NCBI GenBank assembly: GCA_009735695.1
Contig: SRSL01000001.1
Span: 496,048 to 560,047, forward strand
Source of the DNA: Christiangramia bathymodioli
Lineage (GTDB): Bacteria; Bacteroidota; Bacteroidia; Flavobacteriales; Flavobacteriaceae
DNA length: 64,000 bases
Reading direction: 5' to 3'
A model generated the notes under the pieces. That model worked only from the letters and a program-made list of their open reading frames with translations. It was not told the DNA's origin and searched no databases. Of this stretch, positions 15,611 to 25,327 are shown piece after piece (positions within the stretch are counted from its first letter, which is position 1; each line of letters begins with the position of its first letter). A program made the position numbers and the translations under genes.

Positions 15611-16381
15611 TTATTGAGCACTCCAGCCCCCATCCAGCACGTAGGCTGAACCGGTAATGGCCGATGCGTCTTCAGCGGCCAGGAACAAAGCCAGTTCCGC
15701 TATTTTTTTCTCCGGAATGAATTCCTTGACGGCCTGTTTCTTCAACATGACCTTTTTTACCACCTCTTCTTCTGAAAGATTATGAGCCTTCGCCTGGTCC
15801 TTGATCTGGCCTTCCACAAGCGGTGTCTTTACATAGCCCGGGCAAATCGCGTTACAGGTAATATTATCTCCGGCGCCTTCCAGTCCCAACACCTTTGTAA
15901 GGCCAATCACCCCGTGTTTCGCTGAAACATAGGCACTCTTATACTCCGAAGCGCGAATTCCATGTACCGAAGACACATTGATGATCCTTCCGAAACCATT
16001 TTTTTTCATTCCCGGCCAGGCAGCTTTTGAAGCCACAAAGACCGAATTCAGGTTTACAGCGATGATATTGTTCCATTTTTCCAGCGGAAATTCTTCCACT
16101 TTCGAAACATACTGAATACCCGCATTATTGATCAAAACATCAATTTTGCCGAAGGTCTCTTCCGCAGTTCTGATAAGATCACCAATGGCCTGCTGATCCA
16201 TAAGATTGGCATTGGAAAAAGCCGTTTTCACCTCATGTTTCTTGCCGATCTCATCGGCTATTTCCGGACCATTTGTTTCAAGGCCATGAAACATGATATC
16301 ATAACCAGCCTCGGCAAATGCCATGGCGATAGATTTTCCTATTCCGCTCGTACTTCCTGTGATCAATGCTACTCTATTCAT
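15611..16381 (-). CDS. bdhA: D-3-hydroxybutyrate dehydrogenase (SDR family)
   Basis: The 256-residue classical SDR oxidises 3-hydroxybutyrate to acetoacetate with NAD+. Visible motifs are TGSTSGIG (9-15), NNAG (85-88), catalytic S138 in INVSSVHG, Y151-x3-K155, and ICPGYVKTPLV, which together with VHGIRASEYKSAYVSAKHG is characteristic of the 3-hydroxybutyrate dehydrogenase subfamily. The end, GSAYVLDGGWSAQ, is also typical. The start overlaps the upstream alpha/beta-hydrolase gene by 8 bases, so they are translated together. A terminator follows, which makes it the last gene of the 25.1-15.6 kb group. Confidence 0.88.
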   Translation of the reverse strand: MNRVALITGSTSGIGKSIAMAFAEAGYDIMFHGLETNGPEIADEIGKKHEVKTAFSNANLMDQQAIGDLIRTAEETFGKIDVLINNAGIQYVSKVEEFPLEKWNNIIAVNLNSVFVASKAAWPGMKKNGFGRIINVSSVHGIRASEYKSAYVSAKHGVIGLTKVLGLEGAGDNITCNAICPGYVKTPLVEGQIKDQAKAHNLSEEEVVKKVMLKKQAVKEFIPEKKIAELALFLAAEDASAITGSAYVLDGGWSAQ

Positions 16382-17168
16382 GTTTCAAAAAATTTAAAAT
16401 CGCCTTATTGAACTGCTCCGGCTGGTCCATGGTTACTCCATGCCTGGAGTCTTTGATAATTTCCAGCCTGGCATTCGGCATCTTGTCTACATAAGCCTGT
16501 TTTAATTCTACCGGCGTATAATCCATATCTGAAGCTACCACTAAAGCCGGATTGTCGATCTCTGAGACCTTATCGCCTATACCCCATTTCATCAGGGTCA
16601 CAAAGGAATTGTAATAGGCATCAACAGGATTTTTACTGGCCCGGTCATAGAATGCCTGCTTCAGGTGTCTTTGTGAATCCTCCGGGAACATATTGGTTGC
16701 AACCTGTTCCGCCAGGGGTTTCATCCCTGAAGTTTTCAGCGCATGGGTACGCTCGGCGATCATTTGCTCCCCGAATTCTCCCAGATTATTAAAATCTGGG
16801 GCGGTATTCACAATGATCAGTTTATCGATCAGGTTAGGGTACTTCACGGCTAGTTCGAAAGCCAGGGCACCTCCCATAGAGAAGCCAACCACATGGCATT
16901 TTTCAATCTGCAGCTCGTCCATCAACAATTTCATGTCGTAAGCGGTCTGCTCCACGCCGTAATCCTCTTCATTTTCAGGAATGCTGGAATTACCATGTCC
17001 ACGCATATCGGGAGCTATAATGCGGAAGTGCTTTGACAGCTCATCCTTTTGAAAGTCCCAGTCGGCCTTTGTAGATCCCAGGCCGTGGAGAAGGAGAACT
17101 ACCTCCCCTTCTCCCTGATCAAGGTATTCCAGGCTAATCCTATTCTTCAATTCTGTTTTACAGATCAT
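16374..17168 (-). CDS. Alpha/beta hydrolase (cytoplasmic, esterase/lactonase-like)
   Basis: The 264-residue protein has the alpha/beta-hydrolase core: oxyanion segment LLLHGLGSTKADW, nucleophile S97 in GFSMGG, the acid in VVASDMDYTPV and His in DSRHGVTMDQPEQF. It most resembles 3-oxoadipate enol-lactonase/esterase-type proteins, but no aromatic pathway genes are near. Overlap with bdhA by 8 bases suggests it cleaves an ester or lactone that yields a 3-hydroxyacid for that dehydrogenase (inference). There is no signal peptide. It lies 20 bases after the TonB receptor. Confidence 0.8.
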   Translation of the reverse strand: MICKTELKNRISLEYLDQGEGEVVLLLHGLGSTKADWDFQKDELSKHFRIIAPDMRGHGNSSIPENEEDYGVEQTAYDMKLLMDELQIEKCHVVGFSMGGALAFELAVKYPNLIDKLIIVNTAPDFNNLGEFGEQMIAERTHALKTSGMKPLAEQVATNMFPEDSQRHLKQAFYDRASKNPVDAYYNSFVTLMKWGIGDKVSEIDNPALVVASDMDYTPVELKQAYVDKMPNARLEIIKDSRHGVTMDQPEQFNKAILNFLKHE

Positions 17169-17188
17169 CCTGTTAACAGATTAGTTTA

Positions 17189-19666
17189 TTAATTTCCTCC
17201 CATTGGCAGGTGGAACTTCAGCTCAACCAGGTACAATCTTCCAATTGCCGGTGAAGCCACGAACTGTCTAACTTCAGAATCAAACAGGTTGGTGATGGAA
17301 GCGCCCAAGGTCCATTTTTCGTTGAACTTATATCCTGCGGTAAGGTCTACGTTAAAGAACCCTCCAAGCGGACCGTAGTTCCAGGTTCTTCCCACTCTGG
17401 CGTCTTCAACGATCTCATTGATCCCATCACCATCCAGATCCTGGGTTTCAGCAGCGATATTGATCCCGGAAAAGAAATCATATTCCTGTACATATCTTCC
17501 GTAAAGGGAACCAAAGAATTTTGAACCAGTATAGTAGTAACCAATCCCGAATTTGTTCTGAGGAGTGTTAATAGGCAGATCGGTCTCCAGTACCTGCCCG
17601 TCGCGGTTCGCATCGTTAGCAGGATCGTTTTCGTCCAGGTTGTAATCGAAATACGAGTAGTTAAAAGAAAGCCTGTTCTTATCGTTGATGAAATAGTTGA
17701 TTCCAAGATCAGCTCCATAAGTGTCTACCTCTCCAAAATTCAGGTAAGTAAGAACAAAGGATCCGTCAGATCCGGGGATCAACTCACCAATTGGCGTATC
17801 TCCTCTTCTTGCCACTGGCGAAGTCGCTGAGATATTAATTAACGGACTCAGGAAGTTCTCAGACCTGTTGTAGTAAGCGTTTGCTTCCATATACATCTTA
17901 TCGCCAAAAAGTTTTCCTTTATATCCAACTTCCCAGGATTTGATGGTCTCAACCTGTAATTCAGGAATTTCGGTTCCGTCTTCAAGCGTAAAACCTTCAC
18001 CGTTTCCAAGCACCAGTCCGCCGAAAAGATTACCGCTCAGGTTCAGAATTGATGGGGCAGCGATACCCTTACCGTAAGTCAATCTGAAACTACCAAAGTC
18101 GAAGTTCTTTACCACTGCTGCCTTAGGAATAAAGTTTCCTCCATATAATTCGTGGTTATCATAACGAGCTACGAAAAGCAGGTCAAGATCGGCTTCCTCG
18201 AAAGTATATTCCAACTGCCCGTAAACCCCAACCTGGTCGATAGTGATGGCACCATCCTGGTCCAGAAGATAAGTTCCGTTAGAATCGGCATTATCCTGCT
18301 GATACTGGGCTCCTAGAACATAGGTTAGATTACCGATATTGTTGTTATACTGTCCTTCCGCATTCAAACGTGTGGAAGCATCCTCGAACACAGCTCCCCT
18401 TGGAAGGGAAACTCCGCCGTTCGGGAACCCGTCGATTGGAAACCACTGCTCGGTAAACGAACGTTCCCTGGCTTCTTCCTCGCTGAACCCGTTATTGATA
18501 AAAGAAACATAGTTTTGGGTACGCTGGTTGATCGCGTAGGTATCTTCGGTCTTACTCCAGGTATGGTACAGGTTTCCGTAGAAATGAGGAGAAACATACT
18601 TTAACTGAAGATAGTCGATAGACCAGTCCTTGATCTGGTTTCTACCCGCGTTGGTCACCCCAAGATTGGAGTTATTACTATGCCCGTAAGAAGCGATCAG
18701 GTCGCTGGTTTCGTTAAAGGTAAAATAGGTGGCTGCTCCAAATTTGGTAGTGGAGAAATCCCTGTCAAGGTCCAGCTCATCATAAGCCTCTGTCCCAACA
18801 TATACTGAATCTACATATTCGAACTCTTCTCCCTGGGTTCTTTCACCCCAAACTTTGAACGCGAAATTATCATTCACCTTTTGAGCATATCTACCTCTGG
18901 CAGTAAACTGGCTCTGGTTACCGGCTCCAACTACAAGGTCAAGGCCTTCTGAAGTTCTTGGATCTTTTGTTAACGTATTCACCAATCCGTTATGAGCGTT
19001 TGGCCCGTAAAGCGCCGCGTTAGGCCCAAGAATGATCTCCACTCTCTCGATATCTTCTTTGGTGATCGTAGTGAATGATCCAAGTGGAAGACCGGTAGCG
19101 ATCAAACTGGAAATTCGTCCGTCCTCAACCTGAAGGTTTTTGGAGTTAAAAGCCGAGTTGAATCCACGAATGTTAATCCCTGTTCCCTGAACTCCTGAAC
19201 GCACAAAGTCAACACCTTTCTGGCGGGCAGCAAGCTCTCCAGGATTTGGCCCGGCAAAAGCCTCGATTTGTTCCGAAGAGATCACGTTTACTGTGGCCGG
19301 GGCCCTGGTGATCTTCTGTGGTCTACGGTTAGCTGAAACTACCACCTCATCCATTACAGAAGCCGATGGCTCCAGGCTGGCGTCAAGGGTGATATCCTCT
19401 CCCGCAGCCATAGTGATGTCCCTGGTGAGAGTTTCATAACCTATAAAATATATGTCGATGGTATAATCACCTGCCTCCAGGTCCAGTTCATAATATCCGT
19501 TCTCATTAGTAGTAGCCCCGGTATTAGTTCCGCGGACTATAATATTGGTGCCAAGCAATGGCTCACCGGTAGCGGCATCTATCACCGTACCGCTTAAAGT
19601 ACCAGTCTGAGCAAAAGCAAAAACGCTAAAAAGCAAGCCCAGCATGGTTAAAATTTTGACCTTCAT
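17189..19666 (-). CDS. TonB-dependent outer-membrane receptor with N-terminal CarboxypepD-like domain
   Basis: The 825-residue receptor has a signal peptide (about 1-19), a carboxypeptidase-regulatory-like beta domain (about 22-105: GTVIDAATGEPLLGTNIIVRG, then GYYELDLEAGDYTIDI), a plug (about 110-235, with IRGFNSAF and NALVNT-like segments) and a 22-strand barrel ending in a hydrophobic strand LYLVELKFHLP. It imports a ligand too large for porins using TonB energy. No SusD partner is encoded beside it, so it is not a classical polysaccharide system. Neighbours (hydrolases, acyl-CoA synthetase, 3-hydroxybutyrate dehydrogenase) point to an ester or oligomer of hydroxyacids as ligand, but a siderophore or vitamin cannot be excluded. 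Confidence 0.88.
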   Translation of the reverse strand: MKVKILTMLGLLFSVFAFAQTGTLSGTVIDAATGEPLLGTNIIVRGTNTGATTNENGYYELDLEAGDYTIDIYFIGYETLTRDITMAAGEDITLDASLEPSASVMDEVVVSANRRPQKITRAPATVNVISSEQIEAFAGPNPGELAARQKGVDFVRSGVQGTGINIRGFNSAFNSKNLQVEDGRISSLIATGLPLGSFTTITKEDIERVEIILGPNAALYGPNAHNGLVNTLTKDPRTSEGLDLVVGAGNQSQFTARGRYAQKVNDNFAFKVWGERTQGEEFEYVDSVYVGTEAYDELDLDRDFSTTKFGAATYFTFNETSDLIASYGHSNNSNLGVTNAGRNQIKDWSIDYLQLKYVSPHFYGNLYHTWSKTEDTYAINQRTQNYVSFINNGFSEEEARERSFTEQWFPIDGFPNGGVSLPRGAVFEDASTRLNAEGQYNNNIGNLTYVLGAQYQQDNADSNGTYLLDQDGAITIDQVGVYGQLEYTFEEADLDLLFVARYDNHELYGGNFIPKAAVVKNFDFGSFRLTYGKGIAAPSILNLSGNLFGGLVLGNGEGFTLEDGTEIPELQVETIKSWEVGYKGKLFGDKMYMEANAYYNRSENFLSPLINISATSPVARRGDTPIGELIPGSDGSFVLTYLNFGEVDTYGADLGINYFINDKNRLSFNYSYFDYNLDENDPANDANRDGQVLETDLPINTPQNKFGIGYYYTGSKFFGSLYGRYVQEYDFFSGINIAAETQDLDGDGINEIVEDARVGRTWNYGPLGGFFNVDLTAGYKFNEKWTLGASITNLFDSEVRQFVASPAIGRLYLVELKFHLPMGGN

Positions 19667-19796
19667 AAAAGTTAGTTTTTAATTGTTTTAAGACGAATTT
19701 AACAAGCGACCTCGCCAATCGTCTTCACTAAACAAGTTTATGAAGTATGACCAATCAAAAATTAAGTTGGATTTTGGAGATTATTCCTACTCCTTC

Positions 19797-21233
19797 CTAG
19801 GAAAATTGGGGCTTTTCAGAAAAGTGCGACTTTAATTTTGAAAAGAATCCAGGCTGGGCAAAACTCAGCCGATCTATGAATTCATTTAAAGCCTTAAAAC
19901 CTTCGGCATCAAAGGAAGACCTTGATGTAAGCCTGGTAATATTTTTAAATAATTTGTCTTCGGAAATATTCCCCTTGAGATAAGTGGCCAGGTAGTAATA
20001 CCAGTGGATCTTCGGAATAAAATTATGCCGGCCGGCAGCCTCTTCTTCCCGCTCCAGTAAATTGTATTTTTTACTGATCTTAATAACCTCAGAAGGTTTT
20101 TCAGCCGTGGTAAGCAACATAAGGTAATTCGAGAAGAACCGGCTCCAGCGGTGCTCAAAAAGATGTTTCTTATTCTCGAAAATGAAGTTCTTTGCAAAGG
20201 TCTCGGCTATGGCCAGGCGACGGTTCCTTACCAGGCAGCGCACATAATGAGTCGCGAAACCAAGTTTCTGGTGATGGTTGAAGGAATTTTTGAACAATTT
20301 ATAATTCCCGGTTAGCAGATCAAGGGCTTCCCTGTTCTTTTCCTTTTTCAGCAGGATCGCCACCAGGTTATTTAAATAGAACAGCTTGTCACTGTTATCC
20401 TGTTTCACCGAAAGATAGGCGTAATATTCGGCCATATCCAGGTCGTTGAGATTGGAATGCAGGATCACCCGGTTAGCATAATAGTTGAACAGCACCCGCT
20501 TAGAATACATCTGCCCTTCCTTAAAGCGATCGTCCATATAATCGAAAACTTCCCGCGCCTTTTCGTATTTCCGGTAATTGAAATACAGAAAAACCAGCCT
20601 TACAAATGCATGGTATTTATTGCGACCATCCAGTTCAGGATCATGTAAATGCGCGAGCAGCACATCTTCCCAATGTTTGGTGTTCAGACTCTGAGTAGTA
20701 TATTGTTTGGTAAGATCCTTGGTCGCCAGGAAGATCTCTTCCTTTACCTTTAAAGCCTTTTTATAATAGTCTTTGTTCTTTTCCAAGAACTCGCCGGTAA
20801 GCTCACAGTCCTTATATCGAAATCTCACCAGTAAATAATCCTGGTATTCACGAACCAGTTCATAGAATTTCTGAAAATAAAAGGAAGTCTGGTCATAATT
20901 ACGGATCTTCTCCTGAAGCTGCTTTTCCTCTTCAGAACTAATCGTATCGGTAAGCACCTGCTTTTCGATCCAGGTGAGATATTCCAGGTGCGAATCTACA
21001 TCTACCCGGTCCAGCTTTTTGCTAACCCATTTCTTGATATAGGCATATTTGCGTTTATCGATGCTTTCATCAAAATCTTCCCCCGACTCAAAATCCTCGG
21101 CATTGCGGCATAATTTCTTCAGAATTTCTTCCTTTTCATCATCCCGAATGCGATTTTCCCTTAACAGAAAAGCCGCCTCGTGGGGCAGCACTGCTTCAGC
21201 GAAATCGGTAAAGATCTTGAGCTTGGATTTCAT
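19797..21233 (-). CDS. Conserved-looking all-helical protein of unknown function
   Basis: The 478-residue product has no signal peptide or membrane segment. It is rich in Lys, Glu, Tyr and Phe and made of successive amphipathic helices; the stretch from about 190 to 450 has the spacing of TPR-like helix pairs (FVRLVFLYFNYRKYEKAREVF, ANRVILHSNLNDLDMAEYY, NNLVAILLKKEKNREALDLL). I do not recognise a family. Its ATG abuts the stop codon of the secreted hydrolase with no gap, so it is co-translated with it. A scaffold or regulatory role for the neighbouring pathway is possible. Confidence 0.75.
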   Translation of the reverse strand: MKSKLKIFTDFAEAVLPHEAAFLLRENRIRDDEKEEILKKLCRNAEDFESGEDFDESIDKRKYAYIKKWVSKKLDRVDVDSHLEYLTWIEKQVLTDTISSEEEKQLQEKIRNYDQTSFYFQKFYELVREYQDYLLVRFRYKDCELTGEFLEKNKDYYKKALKVKEEIFLATKDLTKQYTTQSLNTKHWEDVLLAHLHDPELDGRNKYHAFVRLVFLYFNYRKYEKAREVFDYMDDRFKEGQMYSKRVLFNYYANRVILHSNLNDLDMAEYYAYLSVKQDNSDKLFYLNNLVAILLKKEKNREALDLLTGNYKLFKNSFNHHQKLGFATHYVRCLVRNRRLAIAETFAKNFIFENKKHLFEHRWSRFFSNYLMLLTTAEKPSEVIKISKKYNLLEREEEAAGRHNFIPKIHWYYYLATYLKGNISEDKLFKNITRLTSRSSFDAEGFKALNEFIDRLSFAQPGFFSKLKSHFSEKPQFS

Positions 21234-22160
21234 TTATTCTACAAAGTCTTTTATGGCCTGGTTTACCGCTTCGGCTTTTTCAAAATTCACGAAATGTCCC
21301 GCCTCGTTAATGACTTCCACCTCGAGATCTTCGTATTTTTCTTCGGAAGTCTTTACCAGGCTTTCGATACTCTGATCGGGATGAAAATAGCGGTTTGGAA
21401 TGAGCATATCGTTCTTTCCGAAGATCATCAGCACCGGAATTGAAATTTCCGAAATTCTATCGATGACCGGTTCGTCCAGCATGGCATGAATATTATTCAC
21501 CACGGTTTCAGCATAGGCCGGAAAATCATCAGCTTCTTTTATGGCGATACGCTGCTCCACCATCGAAGCTGCCGATTGTGGAAATTCATAAAAATTCAGT
21601 TTATAATTGGCCAGGATCTGCTCGTCGCTCGAAGCCATCAAAATTTCTGGTGTGTAGGAAGATTTCATCATAGCGGCTTCCTGGGCGCTAAAGGTTTCTA
21701 TACCTGCAGGCGCAACCAGCACCAGTTTTTCAAAAAGTTCAGGGTACTCCAGGACCGTATGCATGGCGATCTGCCCACCCATGGAATGCCCCACCAGGAT
21801 CACATTTTCAAGTCCCTTTTTCTGAACGAATTCCTGGATCATTCCGGCATATTCCTTCAGACTATAATCGGTCTTGTTCCTGCTAGATTTTCCATAGCCC
21901 GGAAGGTCGATGGCAATACAATGAAATTCATCTTTCAAAGCTTCGATATTATGTTGCCAGGACTCGAGTGTACTGGAAAGACCATGCACAAAAAGCAGGC
22001 TGATTTCCCCGCTTCCCGCCTCCTGATAGGCGATCTCCTCGTTATGTAGCTTGATCTTTTGCACTGGATTTGAATACTTGATGATTTCCTGAATGTTTTC
22101 CTGGGCAAGCAATCCGGTCATTATAAAACTGAACAGGCTAACCAATATTCTTTTTTTCAT
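21234..22160 (-). CDS. Exported alpha/beta hydrolase
   Basis: The 308-residue protein has an N-terminal signal-like segment (about 1-20, ending TGLLAQ), then an alpha/beta-hydrolase core: LLFVHGLSSTLESW, nucleophile S126 in GHSMGG, acid in MIFGKNDMLIPN, and His in INEAGHFVNFEKAE. It probably acts in the periplasm or at the outer membrane on an ester. It overlaps the acyl-CoA synthetase gene by 23 bases and abuts the following gene. With a TonB receptor in the same group, hydrolysis of an imported ester or oligomer is a reasonable role (inference). Confidence 0.82.
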   Translation of the reverse strand: MKKRILVSLFSFIMTGLLAQENIQEIIKYSNPVQKIKLHNEEIAYQEAGSGEISLLFVHGLSSTLESWQHNIEALKDEFHCIAIDLPGYGKSSRNKTDYSLKEYAGMIQEFVQKKGLENVILVGHSMGGQIAMHTVLEYPELFEKLVLVAPAGIETFSAQEAAMMKSSYTPEILMASSDEQILANYKLNFYEFPQSAASMVEQRIAIKEADDFPAYAETVVNNIHAMLDEPVIDRISEISIPVLMIFGKNDMLIPNRYFHPDQSIESLVKTSEEKYEDLEVEVINEAGHFVNFEKAEAVNQAIKDFVE

Positions 22161-23658
22161 GATATTTAGACTTGTATAGCTTTCTTAATTTTTTCCGGTC
22201 TGTTTTCCCGATCCCGATCTTCGGAAGGTTTTCCATAAAAATGATCTCTTTTGGGATCTTATAGGAAGCCAGCTCCTGTCCCAGGTAATGGATCAGGGAT
22301 GCCTCCGAAATAGTTGAAGAATCGCCGGTCACAAAAGCAACTCCAACCTCTCCCCAATTTTCATCTTCCACTCCCAAAACGACTGCTTCTTTCACCAATC
22401 CGCTTTTTAGCAAAACCTTTTCGATCTCTGATGGATAAATATTCTCTCCTCCCGAAATGAACATCTGGTTCTTGCGGCCGTGAATATACATAAACCCGGC
22501 TTCGTCCATGCTCACGATATCGCCGGTATGAAACCAGCCATTCCTGATCTTTTCATGGGTGTAAGCAGAATTGTTCCAGTAACCCGGTGTGACGATATTG
22601 CCGCGAAGGCAGAGTTCCCCGGCCTGGTTTGGCTGCGCTTCCTCTCCATCCTCACCCACAATCTTATGATCCACGTAGAAATTTGGTTTCCCGATGGAAC
22701 CTTTCTTCCAAAGCGCGTCATGATGATGCAGGGAGGTGATACAGGGACCAGCTTCGGTCAAACCATAACCCTGTCTTAATAATACACCCTTCTTTGCCCA
22801 GGCATCGATAAGCGAAACCGGCAGGCTTTCTCCGCCAACCACCATGTATTTTAGCTTTGGGGCTTGAAAATCTTCGAATTTTGACTTTTTAGCCATCATT
22901 TTCAGCATGGTGGGTATAGCCAGGAATAGACTTATTTCTTTTTTCTGAATATAATCCAGCACCTTTTTCGGCTTAAATGACCTCATAAAATCTACCCTAG
23001 CCCCGCGATGCAACATGGGTAGCATTAGCACATTCCATCCCGATGTATGGTAAGGCGGCAAAACGTTTAGGGTACTGTCATGTGAAGTGATCTCCAGTTG
23101 CACCGAAGTGTTCAGACTGTTCCAAAAAAGCATTTTATTGGTATAGGTCACTCCTTTCGGTTTACCGGTTGTTCCGGAAGTATAGAAAATAAAGACCGGT
23201 TGCTCCGGCAATATTTCTGATTTTTTATCAATAATACTGGCATTTTCCGCTTTTTCGAATAATTGTTCCAGCGGCATGCAGGCCATATCTAGCCTGGCTG
23301 TTAAAGCATCCAGTTTGGAGCCGTAATTCTCAGGATCTCCAAAGAGGAATTTTGGCTCCACATCCTTTAGACAATAGGCCAGTTCAGAAATCGAAGACCT
23401 GTAATTAAGTGGAACAAGTATCGCGCCCAGGCGTTGAGCTGCGATAAAAAGCATCAAGTAATCTGGTGAATGCTGAGCCAGAACCGCGATGCGATCGCCT
23501 CGACCGATATTCAATTCTTCTGCCAGGTAATTTTCGAGTCGGAGAGATCGAACATGTAGTTCCTTAAAGCTGAAATCCCTGCCAGTATCAGCACAGTGAA
23601 CCGCTTTGTTGTCGGGCGTATAAACCGACCATTTTCCTATCCAGTCGAAATAATTCAT
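22138..23658 (-). CDS. AMP-forming acyl-CoA synthetase
   Basis: The 506-residue adenylate-forming enzyme activates a carboxylic acid to its CoA thioester. It shows the P-loop-like FIFYTSGTTGKPKG, the GYGLTEAGP motif, GWFHTGDIV and the hinge YIHGRKNQMFISGGENIYPSEIE, followed by the C-terminal catalytic Lys in PKIGIGKTDRKKL. It belongs to the medium/long-chain FadD-like group; chain length and hydroxylation preference cannot be read from sequence. Its ATG overlaps the stop of the symporter gene (4 bases) and its end overlaps the hydrolase start. In context it would activate the acid released by the hydrolases. Confidence 0.88.
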   Translation of the reverse strand: MNYFDWIGKWSVYTPDNKAVHCADTGRDFSFKELHVRSLRLENYLAEELNIGRGDRIAVLAQHSPDYLMLFIAAQRLGAILVPLNYRSSISELAYCLKDVEPKFLFGDPENYGSKLDALTARLDMACMPLEQLFEKAENASIIDKKSEILPEQPVFIFYTSGTTGKPKGVTYTNKMLFWNSLNTSVQLEITSHDSTLNVLPPYHTSGWNVLMLPMLHRGARVDFMRSFKPKKVLDYIQKKEISLFLAIPTMLKMMAKKSKFEDFQAPKLKYMVVGGESLPVSLIDAWAKKGVLLRQGYGLTEAGPCITSLHHHDALWKKGSIGKPNFYVDHKIVGEDGEEAQPNQAGELCLRGNIVTPGYWNNSAYTHEKIRNGWFHTGDIVSMDEAGFMYIHGRKNQMFISGGENIYPSEIEKVLLKSGLVKEAVVLGVEDENWGEVGVAFVTGDSSTISEASLIHYLGQELASYKIPKEIIFMENLPKIGIGKTDRKKLRKLYKSKYHEKKNIG

Positions 23659-25133
23659 GCTCTTTTCTTACTGACTAAATATAGAGAATTACCAATTATA
23701 AACGAGGCCACCACCGCGATGGCTGCAGAAACTCCGGGATTATTCACCGGTTCCTGCATGTATGGTGTAATTCTTCCGTAATAGATGATAAAATGAATTG
23801 CTACTGCTGAAAAACTGGCGATAAAGACCGCATTTTTGCTCACCTTTTTAAAATAGATTCCGAATAAAACCGGTACAAAGGCTGCCGCAAAATAGGCATA
23901 AACCCCATTCTGAGCGAAGATACCCACGCTTACATTAGGATCGATGATCTGGTCATAGCTCAGGAAAAAGCTAACGATGGCCAGCACGATGATCACCACT
24001 TTATTTAGCGCGACCATATTGAAATTCTTTTCAGGCATTAAGCCCGAGATAAGATCGGTGGTGATGGTGGTAGATAAAGACTGGATCAACGCTTCCAGGG
24101 TAGAAAGTCCCGCTGAAATGAGTCCGGCAACGATGATCACTCCCACTCCGGCTGAAAAGGTTTTCACCACATAGGCCGAAACCAGCTCATCCATCTTCAA
24201 AGCTGTTCCTTCATAACTCAGGTCTGGAAAAGTGATACGGGCATACAGGCCAACGATCACTACCAGAAAGAAAAATATCATGCAAACGATGGCAACGGTG
24301 AGATATTGATTCACCGACTTCTCGCTTTTCAGAAAAAGGGTTTTTGTAATGATATGGGGCTGACAAACTATGGCGATCCCAATAATGATCTGGCATACGA
24401 TGATCTCAAAATAATCCCGGAACAAGAAACTGGCTTCGTTGGTAGGCTTGGTCAGGTTTGGATCTATCTCATTCAAAAGACTGACAAAACCGTCAATTCC
24501 GTTCGAAAAATATTCTGAACCTGATGCCAGCAGGATGATCGCCACGATGAACATAATGATCGCCTGCACGGTGTTGGTATAAACCATTGAATTGGCCCCG
24601 CCAAACATGGTATACCCAAAAACGAAAGCGATGAGTCCCATCAACACATAGAAAGGCTCCAGATTCAGTGATTTCGAGATGATCTGGGTTAAACCAACAC
24701 AGATCAATACAATAAAGGTGATCAGCAACAGTGAAAGAATGGCAAAAAACAGCGTCAGTCCTTTTGAATCATAGCGTTTTCCAATCCATTGAGCCATGGT
24801 CAAGGCTTTCACTGTAGAACCATAGCGCTGGAATGCTTTGGTAAAGAATATCAGCGAAGCGAAAATGGCTATAGGCATCACTATTCCGAAAGAAATAATG
24901 CCTGAAAAACCATATAGCGCGATAAAGCCGGGATTAATAATGAAGGTCGCTGCACTGGTCATGGAAGCCGCCAGGCTTAGCCCCACCGCCCAGGCCGGGA
25001 ATCCGCTTCCTATCGCGTAATCATTAATGTCTTTGGTTTTCAGGTTTCCCCTTATCACGAAAAAGAGGATCACCAATGCATAAACTACTAAGAGAATCGT
25101 AACGTAAAGAGACCAGGTATCTGAGGCGAACAT
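23655..25133 (-). CDS. Sodium:solute symporter (SSS family)
   Basis: The 492-residue protein has about 13 membrane helices. The SSS pattern is visible in AIGSGFPAWAVGLSLAASMTSAATFI (helix 1-2 with the Ala-Ser-x-x-Ser/Thr Na+ site), GGANSMVYTNTVQAIIM and AGLISAGLSTLEALIQSLSTTITTDL, the last matching the SSS signature region. It resembles acetate/pantothenate/monocarboxylate members. It is the first gene of the group ending at bdhA, overlapping the acyl-CoA synthetase by 4 bases, and is the likely inner-membrane importer for the acid that the synthetase activates. ATG at 25133-25131. Confidence 0.88.
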   Translation of the reverse strand: MFASDTWSLYVTILLVVYALVILFFVIRGNLKTKDINDYAIGSGFPAWAVGLSLAASMTSAATFIINPGFIALYGFSGIISFGIVMPIAIFASLIFFTKAFQRYGSTVKALTMAQWIGKRYDSKGLTLFFAILSLLLITFIVLICVGLTQIISKSLNLEPFYVLMGLIAFVFGYTMFGGANSMVYTNTVQAIIMFIVAIILLASGSEYFSNGIDGFVSLLNEIDPNLTKPTNEASFLFRDYFEIIVCQIIIGIAIVCQPHIITKTLFLKSEKSVNQYLTVAIVCMIFFFLVVIVGLYARITFPDLSYEGTALKMDELVSAYVVKTFSAGVGVIIVAGLISAGLSTLEALIQSLSTTITTDLISGLMPEKNFNMVALNKVVIIVLAIVSFFLSYDQIIDPNVSVGIFAQNGVYAYFAAAFVPVLFGIYFKKVSKNAVFIASFSAVAIHFIIYYGRITPYMQEPVNNPGVSAAIAVVASFIIGNSLYLVSKKRA

Positions 25134-25327
25134 ATAAATCTAATTGCTGGCTAAAATTAAAAATCCGGCGAAACGAATATAGTTTGATTCCTTTAATTAG
25201 AATTGCGACTTAATGAACTATTTTAAAAAATTACAACTTAATTACTGGTATCAGTATGATCCGAAAAGTGTGACCTTAAAAAAATAAAATTGAATTGCGA
25301 GAGAATATTGGCCGGAAATCTCCAATT

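Noticed and set aside
21486-22049. Plus-strand frame of 187 codons opposite the exported hydrolase
   Set aside because: Composition rich in His, Phe and Lys mirrors the antisense of the hydrolase; no family pattern.
7156-25133. Treating the CoA-transferase at 7.2 kb as part of the hydroxyalkanoate locus
   Set aside because: It is on the other strand, 7-8 kb away, with a terminator and unrelated genes between; any link would be only metabolic.
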